DNA of 64,000 bases, taken from the NCBI GenBank assembly GCA_932521035.1, contig OW051494.1, forward strand, positions 1,350,001 through 1,414,000. Direction: 5' to 3'. Below the pieces are notes generated by a model. It was not told the DNA's origin and made no database searches. It saw only the letters and a program-made list of their open reading frames with translations. Positions 44,021-58,100 of the stretch are shown piece by piece. A program made the position numbers and the translations under genes. The stretch is from Oscheius dolichura. Its lineage: Eukaryota; Nematoda; Chromadorea; Rhabditida; Rhabditidae. Position 1 is the first letter of the stretch. Every line of letters starts with the position of its first letter.

Positions 44021-46866
44021 CGAGGCAGATGATTGCCTCTTCTTCTCCGCGTTTTTTCTCACCAGGGCCGTCGATATCGAAGGTAGGGTCGGTTGAACAA
44101 TAACCTGTGGGAAGGGAGTCAAGGCACACGCGGGTAGGAATCGGACAAATCCATTTAGAAACGAACTGATAAGGGCTTGAGATTTCTATACACTGGGTGG
44201 GTCCCGAAACGAATAACCTCGCAGCTACCAAGGTGAAGGGTCCAGTAACGTTTGCACTTCGCTTCGGGACCCAAATATATTAAACCAGGACTCTAACAGT
44301 TGGGCCTAAATCTTTGGATTTTGGGTCTTGTAGCGAGTTCTTCTTATCCAGGAAGGTCTAAATTACAATATCCTCAAAAAAGGAAGAAGTACTGGCTAAA
44401 GTTTTCCTTCTGAGACCATTTTAAATCGAGACAGTGGTGTAATCTCTTCGATACCCGACTACTCGCAATTTGGAGACCTCTAACATTCTATACTAGAATT
44501 GTGAGACGATACTGAGATATAAATGTATGTTACGCAGTTAAAAAAATTGGATACTCCGTTAAGAATCGGTTAAGAAACAGCCGGGCCATTACGCCAGGGA
44601 GTGGTATATACTTGCCCCCGTTATATGATCATTTGGTCTGTATTCATAAGCATCTTAAAAGTAGTAAAGTCCCAGATGAGATGTACAATCCCTCTTAGAT
44701 GAAATGTACAATCCCTCTTATTTTCAACAATTTGAAAATAGCGCGGATGGATCAGAAAACAATCGAAAAGTCTCAAACATCTGCCGACGGCCAGGTGAGA
44801 CCCCCACCGGATCCGGGGGCTACCGTAACCCGGGCACCTTATTATCTACCCCTTTCTCTACTTTTAAAGTACTAGATCTTTGTTAAGAAGGGAAAAAACA
44901 TGAGGAGAAGCCTTAGATCTACTAGAATGATGAGTATAGAATGATAACATAATGATGGGAGGATTCGCGTCTTGCTAATCGCCTATTTCTTGGGATTTGA
45001 GTAATCAGGGGGGTATTGAAGGGAAGAAGGGGATACTGTAGCTTAAAACCCAGGTAAAAAACTAGTGTAAATCCTGTTTAAAGTTCTATTTACCCGCTCC
45101 TCTTCCCCCCAGACATTAGTCAAAAATGAACATCCTCCCCCGGCGGACGGGTGAATTAAGGGGGTGCCCCCTCCCCTGGCCGAAGAGAAGAGAAAAGAAT
45201 TCCCCGGTGGGCATAAATCATAGCTGAAATCATGTCAAAATTAATGCGGTCCAATTGTCAAAAGCTGGAGCGAGAAGAATAGCCGGGGGATGACAACTGG
45301 GGAGGGAGAGAGAGAGTCAGCCGGCCAGCTGCTGCTGCTGAATACCACCACCCCCGGTCGTCGACTACGAACTAACCCAAATATAAACTCTCAACACACA
45401 TTCTCCCCCGGCTCAAAATTGTTTATATTATCTAAAAGCCCCCCTCCCTGCCTTCCCTTCCCCAGCTAGCAATGTGTGTTTACCCGAACTCATCAGCCAC
45501 GGGAAAGCGGGCAAAGAGGCATTCTAGAAAGTTAGAGGGGGATATTAGTGATCTTTTCGAGTCGAGGAGGGAGTGTGACCTCATAATCACGGTCCAACAA
45601 GTACGGTAAAAAGAGTATCGGAGGGAGGGGTAAGAAGTGCGATAGAGGTCGCCTGCTTGGCTAGGGAGCGGGGGAGGAGAAGAAGAAGAGAAGAAGGTGC
45701 GAATCACGGGTGGACTAGGTCAGACGGGGAGAGGAGGGGGAGATGGGGGATCAGGTGAAGAAACCCTATCGTGTGGAAACCTTGACAACCTAGGCAGCCA
45801 GTATGACACAGAAAAGTAGCCCGTCTGATGGGAGAAAATTGAAATTTTTGAGGCTTTTCGGTCTTAAGGGGAGGAACGGGAACTGAGTTCTCTTCAGGAC
45901 TACTAGGACTTTGAATGGACTTCCAGGATCTTAGGTCTCGTTCTGGTCTTTCGGGGCTCTCCGGGTCGGATTCAATGGGGCTCAATTTTAGAGGATCCAG
46001 TATGATGTGAGAAGAACCAAAACTGATCGAAAAAATGAGGATACGGTAAATTATTTTCCAGTGGTTCCTGGAACGATCCCAGAAAGGGAAACGAATCATC
46101 CTATCCCAGTAAAGACCAGCCGGGTTCAACCTCCTCTCGTCTTTCGTCAATAAATTAGCTAACTTATCCCAAGAAGTAACCACAGCTAATTTGTAATAGT
46201 AAACAAGAAGCAGAGGAGATGAGAGATGTCAGATCCGCTCGGAGAAGATAGTTGGTTGGGGTGTTAATAGGCCGCCGAGTCAGAATGAGGATGATACGAC
46301 ACACTCGAGTGTGGAATCGGGAGGAAACTGGTATAACTTACAACACTTGAGCGTCGTCTCTCGGGCCGCATTGAATCGGATCGAGATCAAGAGACTCACC
46401 AGCCGATGCCGGAGGTAAATACTCACGTTACAGTAACCTACTTTCGGGGAGAGGCTAGGGGGCATCCCGGGACACGCGCCCCTTAGAGGAAATAAAGAGG
46501 AGGAGGAGAAAACCGGAAGCAGAGGACAAACCGAGGACGGGGAGGATATTCCTCCACCATTTTTAATAACAAAATCTAAGGATTACAGTAATCCGAAAAG
46601 TGTAGAACCAACGGCAGCGGGTAATTCACTCAAATGACGGGCGATAATCGTCGTCGCCGCCCGCCCTAGGGCCGGCCGGCTGGCAGCAATTCTGACGGGG
46701 GGAGTGAGTGGATTACGGTAGATGAGGTATACTTCCGGGCAGCTGATAGAACGGGGGGACAAGGTTAATCTGTCATGAATCCTGAATGTTTTTAAAGGGA
46801 GGGACTCGCTTTAAAGGGCTAATTGCTCAAGTTAAAGGCGGGAGGGCATAAGGAGGCTGAAAATGA

Positions 46867-47020
46867 GGCTCGGAACCCCATTGTCCGATCTGCTGCACCC
46901 GTAAAGTCTCGTCAAGACAAAGGTATAAAGGTATCACAGTTTTGTAACTGTTTTAAATAAAGATTATCCTTCTGCCGAGACTTTACGGGTGCAAGGGATC
47001 GGGCTATCGGGTACCGAGCC
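46867..47020. mobile_element. MITE family C, copy 3
   Basis: The most complete copy: outer ends GGCTCGG and CCGAGCC, inner arms GCACCCGTAAAGTCTCG and its complement, centre TTTGTAACTGTTTTAAATAA. Confidence 0.85.
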
Positions 47021-47644
47021 CAAAATGACCGTCTCCCTCTTTAAAACTCGCTATTTTTAAAGAAAACAACATGATAAGTTACTGGTACCAAAATTTGGGT
47101 CCTACAGCGAAAAATTTATAAAGAAATGGGAACTAAATGAAATTAGAGGCTTCCTTCCCTCTCCACCAGAAGAAAAAAGTGTTTATCCCCTCAAGTTAGC
47201 AAAGTTATGTGCTAGAAAGTTGTGTGTGTCGCTTTCCCGCCTCTCCCGCTCTTAAGAAGTGTGGGCCCTGAACGGGTAATAAGATTAGGAATCAAGGAGG
47301 CATTAGTGGTCCGGAAATTCGAAAGAGAGGTATAGCAGGGACTACACATCCTCCTCCTCTGGCGATCCTCTTGAAATACCCCCTTGGAGCGGGTTAGGGA
47401 GAGAGAGAGAGAGTTGAGCATAGAAGCGGGGGAATCTCCCCTCGGACACACAAAGTGCGAACAATGACAATGGCATAATTAATGGGGGCGACCACCACCA
47501 CCACACGGGGGGAGACAAGCCGCCGCCGTATCAGAAGAGGTGAGGGGATACCCTGATGGCAAGTTGCGGGGCTGCCTGGCGGTGGCGGGGCTGAACTGAA
47601 CTGGTACTGGAAAAGATAACTCGAAAGGAGACAAGGCAGGGGAA

Positions 47645-47667
47645 GAGAAGAGAGAGAGAGAGAGAGA
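47645..47667. repeat. (GA)n microsatellite
   Basis: About 11 GA units. Confidence 0.9.
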
Positions 47668-48929
47668 TACCCGAACAACATAACAGCTAACAGAGCCGGT
47701 TCTTTTGGCTTTACTAAGCCCGCATAGTAAGACGAGAGTAACTGTAATCACGCAGCAGAGATGGCAAAAAGAAGAGACAAAGTTCTGACCCAGAACGTTT
47801 GGGTACAGTCAAATCTAGGAGTTTTTGAGGTCTTGCAACGAATGGGGGCTTTTATGAAGAGGGTAAATAGTCGCCTCAGGACCCAAATGAGACTAAAATG
47901 TTCTTTAGACTGATTACTGTAGGTTGTACCTTTCAAATTGCCTCAAACTTGACTGAGGCGCCCAGTAAGCCTTCCACAGGATCTAGGCCTTATTCTACTT
48001 TCATTTTCGATACTTCTGATTATTTTTAACCTCCTCGGAAAACCTGACAGTGTAAAAAATTTGAATAATAGCTTCGTTTTGCTTTATTTTGACCGTTTCC
48101 AGGAATCTGGGCATTTGGAGCCGAAAAAAGTCAATTAGAGTCGTTATTGGGGTTCATTATGGGAAAAGCGCCTTCTACCGTAAATTGAGACCATTTGTAA
48201 AGGGCTGTTCGACAAAAATTTGCTATAAAACGGAGAAAAGACGTGAATAAACAAAGCCCCCCTCCGCTCCATAAGGAAGTAAGTAGTCCTAGCCCCCTCT
48301 GGCCAAAAGTGACCTTGAGATTTGCATCCTCCGGTGACCGGGAGAGGGGAGAAGTGACTACCCGGGTGGCACATTTCCGGCTGGGCCAAGTGCTTACTTG
48401 ATGTACTTCCTGTGTGGAAAGAGACGTGGTTATGCACTCTCTGGCTCTCCTCTCTCACACACAACAAATCGGTAATGTGTTCACTCTCTGGGTCTCTCGG
48501 CCGCTAATATCTCCCTAATGCGTTATACTCGTCGAGACGGCATAAGGCGAGTAAAAGTAGAGAGAAGAGAAAGAACTGAGGGAGTGGGGTAAAAGTCAAA
48601 GCCCCCCTTCCAAGCTAATCCAGTTGCCAGAGGCGTTGGTGGCTGTTGCTGGGTGACTAAACGAACGACGAAAACAGTCAAAACCGGGCACACCGACACC
48701 CCAAAAGCATTACTGACACCCGCTCCTTTGAGTCGGGTGGAAACCACCACCGCCGGTGCCAGTATGTCTCATTCTCATTGTGGCGGTCTCTCTTTTACCT
48801 GGGGGGCGTATATTTGAAAATGGATGATAATATAACGAGAGCAGGATGGAAGCCCCATAGTCTAGGCATGAGTCAACCTGCATGTTTGGGAAAACGGGTA
48901 AAAAAACATAAACAGTCAACTGCGCAGGG

Positions 48930-49330
48930 CTGGGAAAGCTGCTGCCACCCGACCGCGGCCCCCTCTCTGGTCATAAACCGTTTCCAGAGGAAAAAAGGCC
49001 CATCTAGGAAGTTTAAAAATGACCTAAACTAGGTAAGAACAACCTGAACTATCTAAAAAATGGGTTTAGGAGCGAAAAATGAGCGAAATTTACATTATGG
49101 AGCCAAATTTGAACTTGGAAGCAGCCGCCACTTCATTGCGGCCCCGTCTGTGGTCATAAAACGGGTCCAGGACAAAAATGATTCATCTAGGAAGTAACAA
49201 TGGGCGTAACTTCCCAAAAATTGCAATTAGGGGCCGAAAATGAGCTGAATTTGCAATATAGAGCCAAATTTGAACTTGGAACCTGCCGCAACCTGACTGC
49301 GGCGCCCTTTTGACCGTTTACTGCTGTGCA
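48930..49330. repeat. Imperfect tandem repeat, units of about 160-180 bp
   Basis: Segments with CTGCCGC, GCGGCCCC, TGGTCATAAA-CGTTTCCAG, CATCTAGGAAGT recur at about 48941, 49122 and 49281; between them GAGCCAAATTTGAACTTGGA occurs twice, at 49100-49119 and 49261-49280. No coding sense seen. Confidence 0.7.
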
Positions 49331-50861
49331 GGGACAAAACTAAGCATTCTAGAGGTTAAATGGTGCAAAATTGGTAAGAAAGATATAAAAATGTCAAAAA
49401 TAGGTGCAGGATGTAAAAAGAGCCGAATTTGGCGCCAAAAACAACGGCGGCGATGTCCCCTCTCTGCCCAATATGTGTTCTTCACACGGCTGTGACTTGC
49501 CTCCTCCCCTCACTCCCCAGTTGGACTCGATTATAAAATCCCCCAGGTCGATGCTAATGCGTTCCAACTGAAGACGAAAAAAGATCGAGGAGGGAGGTTC
49601 CAGTCTGTTTTTGACTATTCTTTATCTTATTTTTGAGGGTGGTCTATTATAAAAGGGGGACGTTGGGGTTTAAATTGCTAAAATATGGCGCCTCGGGGAG
49701 CGGAAAGGCGGGAAGACGAGGGGATTCCCTTGATTTAAACGAAGAGGACAATTTTAAGAACTGAAAAGAGGTGAAAAAGGGAAAAAGACAGAGGAAAACG
49801 AGTTGAGGACAGCGAGACGAGGGGATGATGTGCGCAACCACACAAAAGCGGCTGCCCGATTGTATAAGAGTGCGGTAAACCGTGGCCTTCTAGGCCAGAA
49901 TGACCACCAGCACCACCACCACATGCCGCCCCGTCTGAACCATTCTTCCGGTTTTTTTCTGGGTTAGGTTTCATAAATCCCGCTAGTCGTTTACTTCTAC
50001 CCTTTAAAGAAAGTGTCACGGATCTCGGATTCAAACCCTAGGGTCTCGCAACGATTGGGTAATACCCTTAGGTCCCGACACTATTTTCCCCTAAAAAATG
50101 GTTAACCAACCTAAAAAGAGGCGGAAGAACGGAGTACTGTAGTCTAGGAACCAACCAGATCCTGGTTCAGTTCGTCTTCCGTTCAGGACCTGAAATTTCA
50201 AAAATTAGAAAAAGACGGGGAAAATGAAGAGAAGAGAGTTAAAAATAGAGCACATTTACCGTAACTGCAGTATGTTTTTCCAGAAGCTACCGAAATGGGG
50301 GATGATTCAGGAAAAAAATGTCATCGCACGGGAAAAGCGAGAAGAAGAAAGTACGAGCAACATCTCTCTTTTCCCGAAGAAAAAAAAAGAAGACAAGGCG
50401 TCATTCTGTTCCGGGTCCCAGAAGAAGGAGAGGCCACACCGCCAAGAGACATCTACCGTGAGAAGTCGGCTCCTTTTGAGCTGGCGGTAGCCTCTTGAGT
50501 CAAAAAGAAGTTGGCCCGGTATAAACTTTGGGAAAAGGCGGCATGATATGAGGAGGCGATAAAAAGGGCAAACTTTGGCCAGGGAAAATTGACCCCCGAA
50601 GACTATTTTAGAGGGGCTGGATAGTACGGTAGGAACCTTTAAGACCGTATTCTTTTTTATCCAAAATTTCGGGCACAAAGGTAATGTGTACTTCTGGTTG
50701 TTCTTCTCCGCTTCTGATAAGTTCCCTCGCTAGTAGACTAGACCGAGTGGCAGTCATTTTCCCGGTAGATAAGGAGTCCATCTTCTCTTATTGGGAAAAA
50801 AAGGACAAATCAGCTGCTGGTATTGATTAAACAGCGGGAAAATGCAAACTCACTCTGCCTT

Positions 50862-50992
50862 TGATAGTCCGATCCCCTGCACCCGTAAAGTCTCGGCAGT
50901 AGCGTCTTTATTCAAAACTGTTACAAAACTCTGTCGCCTTTATGTTTTTGTCTTGCCGAGACTTTACGGGTGCAGGGGATCGGACTATCGAG
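50862..50992. mobile_element. MITE family C, copy 4
   Basis: GATAGTCCGATCCCCTGCAC at the left and GTGCAGGGGATCGGACTATC at the right are exact complements; centre AACTGTTACAAAACTCTGTC. Confidence 0.88.
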
Positions 50993-53900
50993 AATCGAAC
51001 CCTGCTACTGTATCCTCTAATAGTCCAGATACGCTGGATTCCTAGGGGCCCCAAAAGAGTCTTTAGCAATAATGAGAAGGGACTTATTGGTCCCTTGGGA
51101 GCAGGGAAGCTATGACGGAGGAGGTCAATTAGGTAAAAACAGCTAAAGTATGATGAAAAGGTTGCCGGAAGAGTTCACTCAAAATTTCCGAAGAAATCCG
51201 GTGATTGAGATGAAAGAAGGGAGCGAGGGGCCCCCTCTGAATACCTACACGTGTAGACCCCGGCTCCAGGAATGATGGATTGGAGTTATCCTCCTGGGAA
51301 GTGTAGAGAGAGAGGGAGAGAGCCGTGGGCTACGAGGCTACCGGCCATTGTGGATGGGTGTGGGGGCAATCTTCCCTCCTTCCCTCCCATCCACTGGTCT
51401 CTTTTTTACCAGCTAGGGGATACGAGAGGTAGCGCAGCAGGTCGAGAGAGCGAGAGAAAAGCTATATTGGCCGTGCACAGAACGACGAGGAAACTGACAA
51501 TACCTTCAATGGAAATGGCCATATGAGTTATTCGATTGAAATCTGTCTCTCACTCTCTATATACACACCTAGGGGGGCCCGCGACTCATAGGCAGCAGCT
51601 GCTGCTGGGAAAGAGGGCTATTGGGGGAGGGAAAGTATAGGGGCGATATACATGGGGCAGGGGGCTACTGTACGAAAATGATAGGCAGTTAAAAAGTAAA
51701 GGGACGGCGATTGGGGAGCAAACTAGGGGCACCAACTGGTGGTCAGATATGGGCAGATTTCGCGCCATTCTGAGGAGAATTTTCCACTCAGCCGGAAAAG
51801 GGAAGAAGGGAGAAAAATGCTCACATTGCAGGAAAACCCCGAGTCGCCTATGCTATCAGTAACGAGATAATGAAGTAAAAAAACGGCTCAGGACGTGCTA
51901 AACTGCAAACAGAGTATCGAACAGACTGAATATTATAGGTACGCAGTCAATTTAAAAATTTTAAAGTGAAGGCGGGAAAGTTGCAAAAATTCAAATTTTG
52001 GTGCTTTGATGTTGCCAGATTTCTAGTTGCCCTTTCTCAAGGGCGACTTTACCCAACTGCTGATAACATAAGCAACCGGAGAGAGACAGGGAGAGAAGAG
52101 CTATGATAATAAGGGCAAGAGGTTATCACAGTAGTGTGTACTTGACTTGACTTAACCGCTTCTAGAGGTCGCTATCCTACTAAACAATCTGTTTGGGACC
52201 TATGGGTCCTGAAACAAAAAGGCCCCGAAGAGTTTTATCGTCAAAATAGCCGCTGGAGACAATTTAAATCGGGCCTGGACTATGCCAATGGGCGCCACAG
52301 TTAGACAGCTTACATTTTTTGGGTGGTCAGAGCAGATCAGTCCCTTGACAGTCCCCGTTCCTTCAGCACCTCCCTGCTCCGCAGAACAAAAAGCAACCGG
52401 CGTCGGAACCGGCCGGAAAGGGGAAAAGGACACCGCAACTGGTGACTGTGACTGTCTGAGCCGCCGGCCGCCCTGCCTAGGTAATGACACACGGGTTCGT
52501 TCGCTCGTCGTCTCCCCACCCGACCGGTGTGCGTGTCTCTTTTGCCCCTTTGGAAATGTTATCAGAGCGAAGGGGGACCAACAGCCCCGCCAAAAAAAGA
52601 GAAGAGAAGAAGAAGGGCAGAAGAAAGGAGATGGACTGAATCATTGACAGGTACGGTAGAGACAAAAGGACAAGTGAATAGAGAGAAGTTGCAACTGACC
52701 GGATACCATTTAAAGGTCCCTGGCTCTTTTGGCAATGGAGCAGATTTACTCCTGGATTAATCGACAGAGAGAGGTGCTACCGTAATACAGGTAACCCGCC
52801 TTTTTAAAGGTCCCGCTTCATTTTGGCTATGAAGCAGTTGACTACTGTTTTAAATAGGAAATAAGACGGCTACCGTAGTCTTTTTTTAGCAGTGGAGCAG
52901 GATTAAGCAGAAAATCTGGTATTAGAGCGAGGAAAGAAGGGAAGAGAGCAAAAGGAACTGCCCTGCAACATATTTGAACCCATGCGCTTGGCGGCTCTTT
53001 CAAAAGGCGCAGGTAACGGGTTCCCGAGTTCAAATTTTCCCTCCAGAACCCCCAACTCCTTCACCAGACCTGTAAATAGGTCCCGAATCGTCTCTTTCCC
53101 CTAGAGAAAAATTAACAGTGTGCTCCCACCTCCCCTGAATCGTCTAATCGTCTTTCGTCTCTCATTCACACCCCATAAAACACGGGCAGCGGCCCATTGG
53201 TTTCTCGAAGAAGAGAGGGCAGAGGGGGGCTATCTCTAGGGGCAAAAAGAGGAGAAGAAGTCGGCTGAGAAAGTTCTCGCTTCTCTCTTTTTTTATGGAA
53301 GAGCCAAGGGTAAAAGGGGAGCCGCGGCAGCGCAATAGAAGAAGAAGACACAGGAGGAAACCTTAACAAATGACGGGGGGATGGGTGGGGGTGTGTTGCT
53401 TGATGGCTGCCTTGCTTCGCCTGGGATGGGTTGTTGTCTTTCCCCGCCGTCGGCGCGGGGTGACACAGAAGTCACAACATAGAAGAAGACGTTGAGAGGG
53501 GCTCTGACAGTACGAACCTGGAGAGAGAGAAAAATGAAAATGAAAATTAGAAAAGAAGGAAAATTAATTTTGGAAATAGAAGGATTACGGTAGCATGGAC
53601 TAGAAGAGACGGATGGGGGGATTTACCCAACAACCGTCAACCACGGCAACAATGGGTGCGCCAAGTGGGCGCGGATTAGAGACGCCGAGGTAAAACCGGA
53701 CAAGGTGACCGCCCCGCCACGGAAGTTAAAAGAAGACGAGAAGAGAGGTCATCAGAAGGCAAATTACTCTATTTTGGAGAGATGTGTGAACTGTGGCGCG
53801 GGCTGGCAGAGCCACAGTTAGATAGCTAGACAGCGGGACGCTCTGAAGGCAAAGAAGACGACTTTTAAACCACCCAATGAGCCACAGTTACACAGCTAAG

Positions 53901-55031
53901 ACAATCTTCTGCCTAGTTACATAGTACTACGGTAATAAAAAAAGCGGGCGCCCTAAAATTTAGGGGTGATGGGTTCTGGAGCGAAATTTGGGCCTAAATC
54001 TCTTGGTTGATTATTTCGGAAGCCAATGTTATACATCCTGAGATCGTCTGCTCCAAGATTGCAGTAAGGAAAAAAACTTAAGCCCTTAATTTTAGGATAA
54101 CGGTCCTGGATGGAGCGCTTCAAGTGTAAGGGTGCCGGATCCTCCAGCCACAGTTAGACAGTTAGACAGTTATGGCAGTAATCACCGTGTTTAAAAAGGA
54201 CTGTTCTGTTTTCCTTTCCCTTTACTTTCAATGATTCGTATAAATTACCAGCCGCATCAGTGGCGGTTCCCCTTGTTTCTTCCCTTTATTCCGGCGCGGT
54301 ATCCTCTTTTCTTCTCTTGTCTTCCCTGTCTCTCTCTCTCCGTTTTTACCCCATTCTTATGCAGAATCAGTCAGTACCAAAGGGGGGAAGAGTATGAGTA
54401 AGAGAGCCCCCCGGCCGGGTGATGACCCCTCAAAGAGAGAGACGGAGAGAGATCAGAGAGAAGAAAACAGTGGCGGTGGTCACAATTGGCGACTTTTTAG
54501 CGGCTGGCTGGCTACTGGTCTGGTGGTGATTGGGGAGAAGAGAGGGCGAGAGAGAGACGGGTGGGCTAGGGTCGCTTTTTGAACCACCGCCCGACTGATA
54601 TTCAATTACAAATCGGACACCTACACCCGGGTCAGAACACCCCACCGGCTACACTCAGCCAGGATACACGGAGGAGAGGTCAGCGGGCAGCGGGAACTTT
54701 TCAGGGGGTTAGAGGGCCTCTTTTCCCTTCAGGACCTTCTACAGTAACCCAAATGTCTAGCATTTAAATGACTGTCAACCTAACTAGCCTTGTTGTGGAC
54801 AGGAACGGGTAAATTATCTTCCTCTCCTTGAAGAGAGTCATATAACTGCATATATTACCCGCCAAAACGGGTTCAAAAAGACAGGAATATCGTAAAATTT
54901 TTGCCCCATTTAGCATAGAGCTATTGACAGTTTAGAGAAGAACACCGGTAGTGGAAGAGAAGCAGGCTAATTACCACTAGGAAAAGACAAAGGAGCACAG
55001 TCAGAACCTCTTACATAATGATAAACGGTAT

Positions 55032-55104
55032 GGCCGCGTGGCGCAATGGATAACGCGTCTGCCTACGGAGCAGAAGATTGCAGGTTCGAATCCTGCCGTG
55101 GTCG
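55032..55104 (+). tRNA. tRNA-Arg (ACG), copy 1
   Basis: 73 bases: acceptor GGCCGCG/CGTGGTC, D-arm box TGGCGCAATGG, anticodon stem TCTGC/GCAGA around ACG, T-arm GCAGGTTCGAATCCTGC, discriminator G. No intron. The first anticodon base A is normally converted to inosine, so it reads CGN codons. A T run follows. Confidence 0.97.
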
Positions 55105-58100
55105 AAACACTCTTTTGCTTTTTGTTTTTCTATTTATCAGTTCTAAAAATGACTTTGAAGGTCAGAAATGTTCAACAAAAGGCGCAAGATAGGTAGAAGT
55201 GAAGGAGTGGTGGTGTCCTTGCCTTTGCTCTCATTGCGCATGTATTGGGGGTAACCCCTCTTTTCGGATTAGACAGCCAGCCCGAAACACAGTCGTCGTC
55301 AGGCCGGTAAACGATTTCGAGACCTGCGTTTTGTTGTCTGTGTGTGGGGAGGGGGGAGTGACCTTTGAGTAATGTGGATTTAATGGTTAAAGAAAGGAGA
55401 GGAGGGGGGAGGGCTTCTTGGCGGTATCAGTAACTATAGCCACGTGCCACCTGACCAAAAGAGTGGGGGTCTAATGAGCAGAAGAGAGATAGGACAGGTA
55501 AATGAATAATAAGGGAAGATCCTAAAAAATTGGGTAAGCTGAAGGGAACGAGGAATATGACCGGAAATTGAGGCCATCGTCCGGGAAGGACTATATCGCC
55601 TGTCTCCGTTTGAAAATACGCGGGCGATCTGTATTCTTTTGTCAACAAAAATGATCATATACATCTAATTTTCTTATGTCTACCAGCGGGCCTTCGGCAA
55701 CCTTCGGCTGTCGTCTTGTTAGAATTATCCGGTTCAACTTGTGGCTACCTTTCCGCTCTTCTGCTGACGACCGCCTGCGGCGGCCCCCCGGGATTAAGAA
55801 ATTTTTTATCTCTTTACCGTCGGACACTTTCCCATCGGACAGACAAACAAAAAGACAAACATCATAGCACTTTAATAGAGGGTAGATCCATTGAGAAAAT
55901 TAAAAGTTTTAGACAAAAATAGGAGAAGGGGCGATAGGGAAAACAAGAGCAGATCATAAGAAGCTTACGAGACGTAGAGCTCCGCAAAGAGCTGGGAATC
56001 TAGTGGGTTTTGGAGGGGGATAGAACAGGGATTAGGTTGAGGATAGGGGTTGACTTGGACATGAGCTGGGTACTGTAGTTTTTCAATTAATTTGAAAAAA
56101 TGGGCGAAAAGAGACGGAAACTTGTGGAGAGCGCCACAATTGGGACAGCCACAGTTAGACAGCCAATAACAAAATGGAGACCACAGCGCTGTCCAACTGT
56201 GGAGTTTTACCTATCTCCAAAAATGGGAAGATGACGCCGAGTTGCGAAACGGGTAATACAACAGGTCATGAGGACTACTCCCACAGTTAAACAATTATTG
56301 TTTTCCACAAATTATAATTGATAAATCGCCCCCTGTCTAACTGTGGCTTCCCGCCTCCCTGTGTTCATTTCATTTTTGGAGTTTATACACTCTCCGGGGG
56401 GAGGCCTGTTCCAAACATCTCAAGTGGCTATTGTTGAACACTGATCACTTGAGTAGTGACCCGAAGGGAAAAAGAAACTGATAGCCAGCTGTCTAACTGT
56501 GGCTCTTTTTATCTACTTTTCAAAGGGAGAAAATGACGCGAGCAGGTCATTTGAAATTGTACTTTAAAAGTTAAAAAGATGGGGATTTCCGAAGCGGAAG
56601 TAGATTGTGGCAGGATTAGGAGAAACCCGAGAGTATTTCAAAATAAGCAGAGACAAATTCTTGGAGTTAGACGGGTTGGCAACGGGTGAAGAAAAGGGCA
56701 GATGGAGTGCATGTTAGCCGGGGCCGATACCAGCCAGAGGTACTGATAACTGCCGGGGGACCCAATACCCGCGGTGATAAGAGGGTAGTGAGTAGAGAGA
56801 GAGAGCGAGAAGAAAAGGGAATGGGGAGATTCCCCCCAAAAAATGGGAATGGCTGTCTAACTGTGGCCCTCTAATTGTCTAGTTGTGGCGCCTAGCTGTC
56901 TAATTGTGGCTGTGCAGCTGTGGCTGAACAAGAAGGCGAGTAAGAGGAAAAAGAGAAGAAGGAGTGTTGGGGTCGAAGTGTTGACTCTTCCCTTTCCCCC
57001 TCGGGCTACGTACAAATTGAACACACCGGGAGGGCTCCCTCTCCCGTCTCTTTAGCGGTAATCACCCAGCGGCTATTGGTATACAAACATGATCGCCGAG
57101 AGGGCATTATCAGCAGCAAGGGGGGAGCAACTGGAGAATAGTGAAGAGAAAAGAGTAAATGGGGAGGAGAAAAAGACGGGAACAGACGAATTGGAGGTTG
57201 AAAAGGATTGGAAAATGGCTAGACTGTGAAACGGGGGATAACGAAGAGTTCCGGCTAGTAAAAAGCGGTTGGCTGCGTAACTGTGGCTTGTTTTTTACTT
57301 TATTTTGAGTGGCATTAAGAAGAATCAGATTAAAGAATAGAGGAAATGGCAGATTATTGAGAAAAATTGGAGAAAAGGGGATAAGGAAGTATTCTCCATA
57401 AAGAGCAAAGATCGACTGGGATTAGCTGTCTAATTGTGGTCGTTTGAGCTGTGGCGGGCGCAGGAATTCAGTTTTTACGCTTGGGAACGTGAGAACATCA
57501 ATAAAATGAAGGATTCTGATGAAAATATGGGGAAAACTGGATCAGAAAGGCTGTCAGCTTCGAGGAAACAGGGACAAATGGCTCCGTTGTCTAACTGTGG
57601 CTCAATGAATTGTAGAAATGGAGATATAGACCATGGATTTAGGTTTAAAATGTTTTAAAGGACCCCTGGAATCTAGTTCTTTAACGAAAAACAACTCCCG
57701 TTTCATTCAGATCAAGAACGAAACATATCGACTCGTCTATACTGCCCAAAAGGCGCTTATCGTCTATCCGAGCCTCTCCAGGAGGATCAGTCTTCAGTTA
57801 TTCCTTTTTGCATCTATCGGGCACAAAACGACGATCAGAAATAATTCCTTAATAAGGAAAACACTCATTTGTATGATGAGCATAAACCTGAGCCGTATTT
57901 TGCTCCTAACTGTGCTCTCTTATCCCTCTCCCCGCCACTGTGTCCATCTTGGCTCGCTGACAACGTTTTTTCGCCATTTTTTGAGTACACCGGTGGTTGT
58001 ACTCAAAGCTGGGAAGAAAAAAAGACGTAGAAATACTTTTCGAACTGTGTTAGATGGGAGTTCTAGACTCCAGGCGGAAAAGAGCGAAGAGCACGAGGGG

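Larger units (their letters stand above)
39071..55031. other. 16-kb stretch without supported protein genes
   Basis: I find no exon chain on either strand. Contents: GA/CT microsatellites, three palindromic MITE family C copies, an imperfect 160-180-bp tandem repeat at about 48930-49330, and many copies of GATTACGGTAG-like and GCCACAGTTAGACAGC-like motifs. Long stretches show marked purine bias on one strand. This could be intergenic DNA, a very long intron, or control DNA of a gene outside the window. Confidence 0.5.

Noticed and set aside
45704-46183. 159-codon minus-strand frame with Ser/Pro-rich middle
   Set aside because: No exon partners and no recognisable motif; surrounding DNA is repeat-like.
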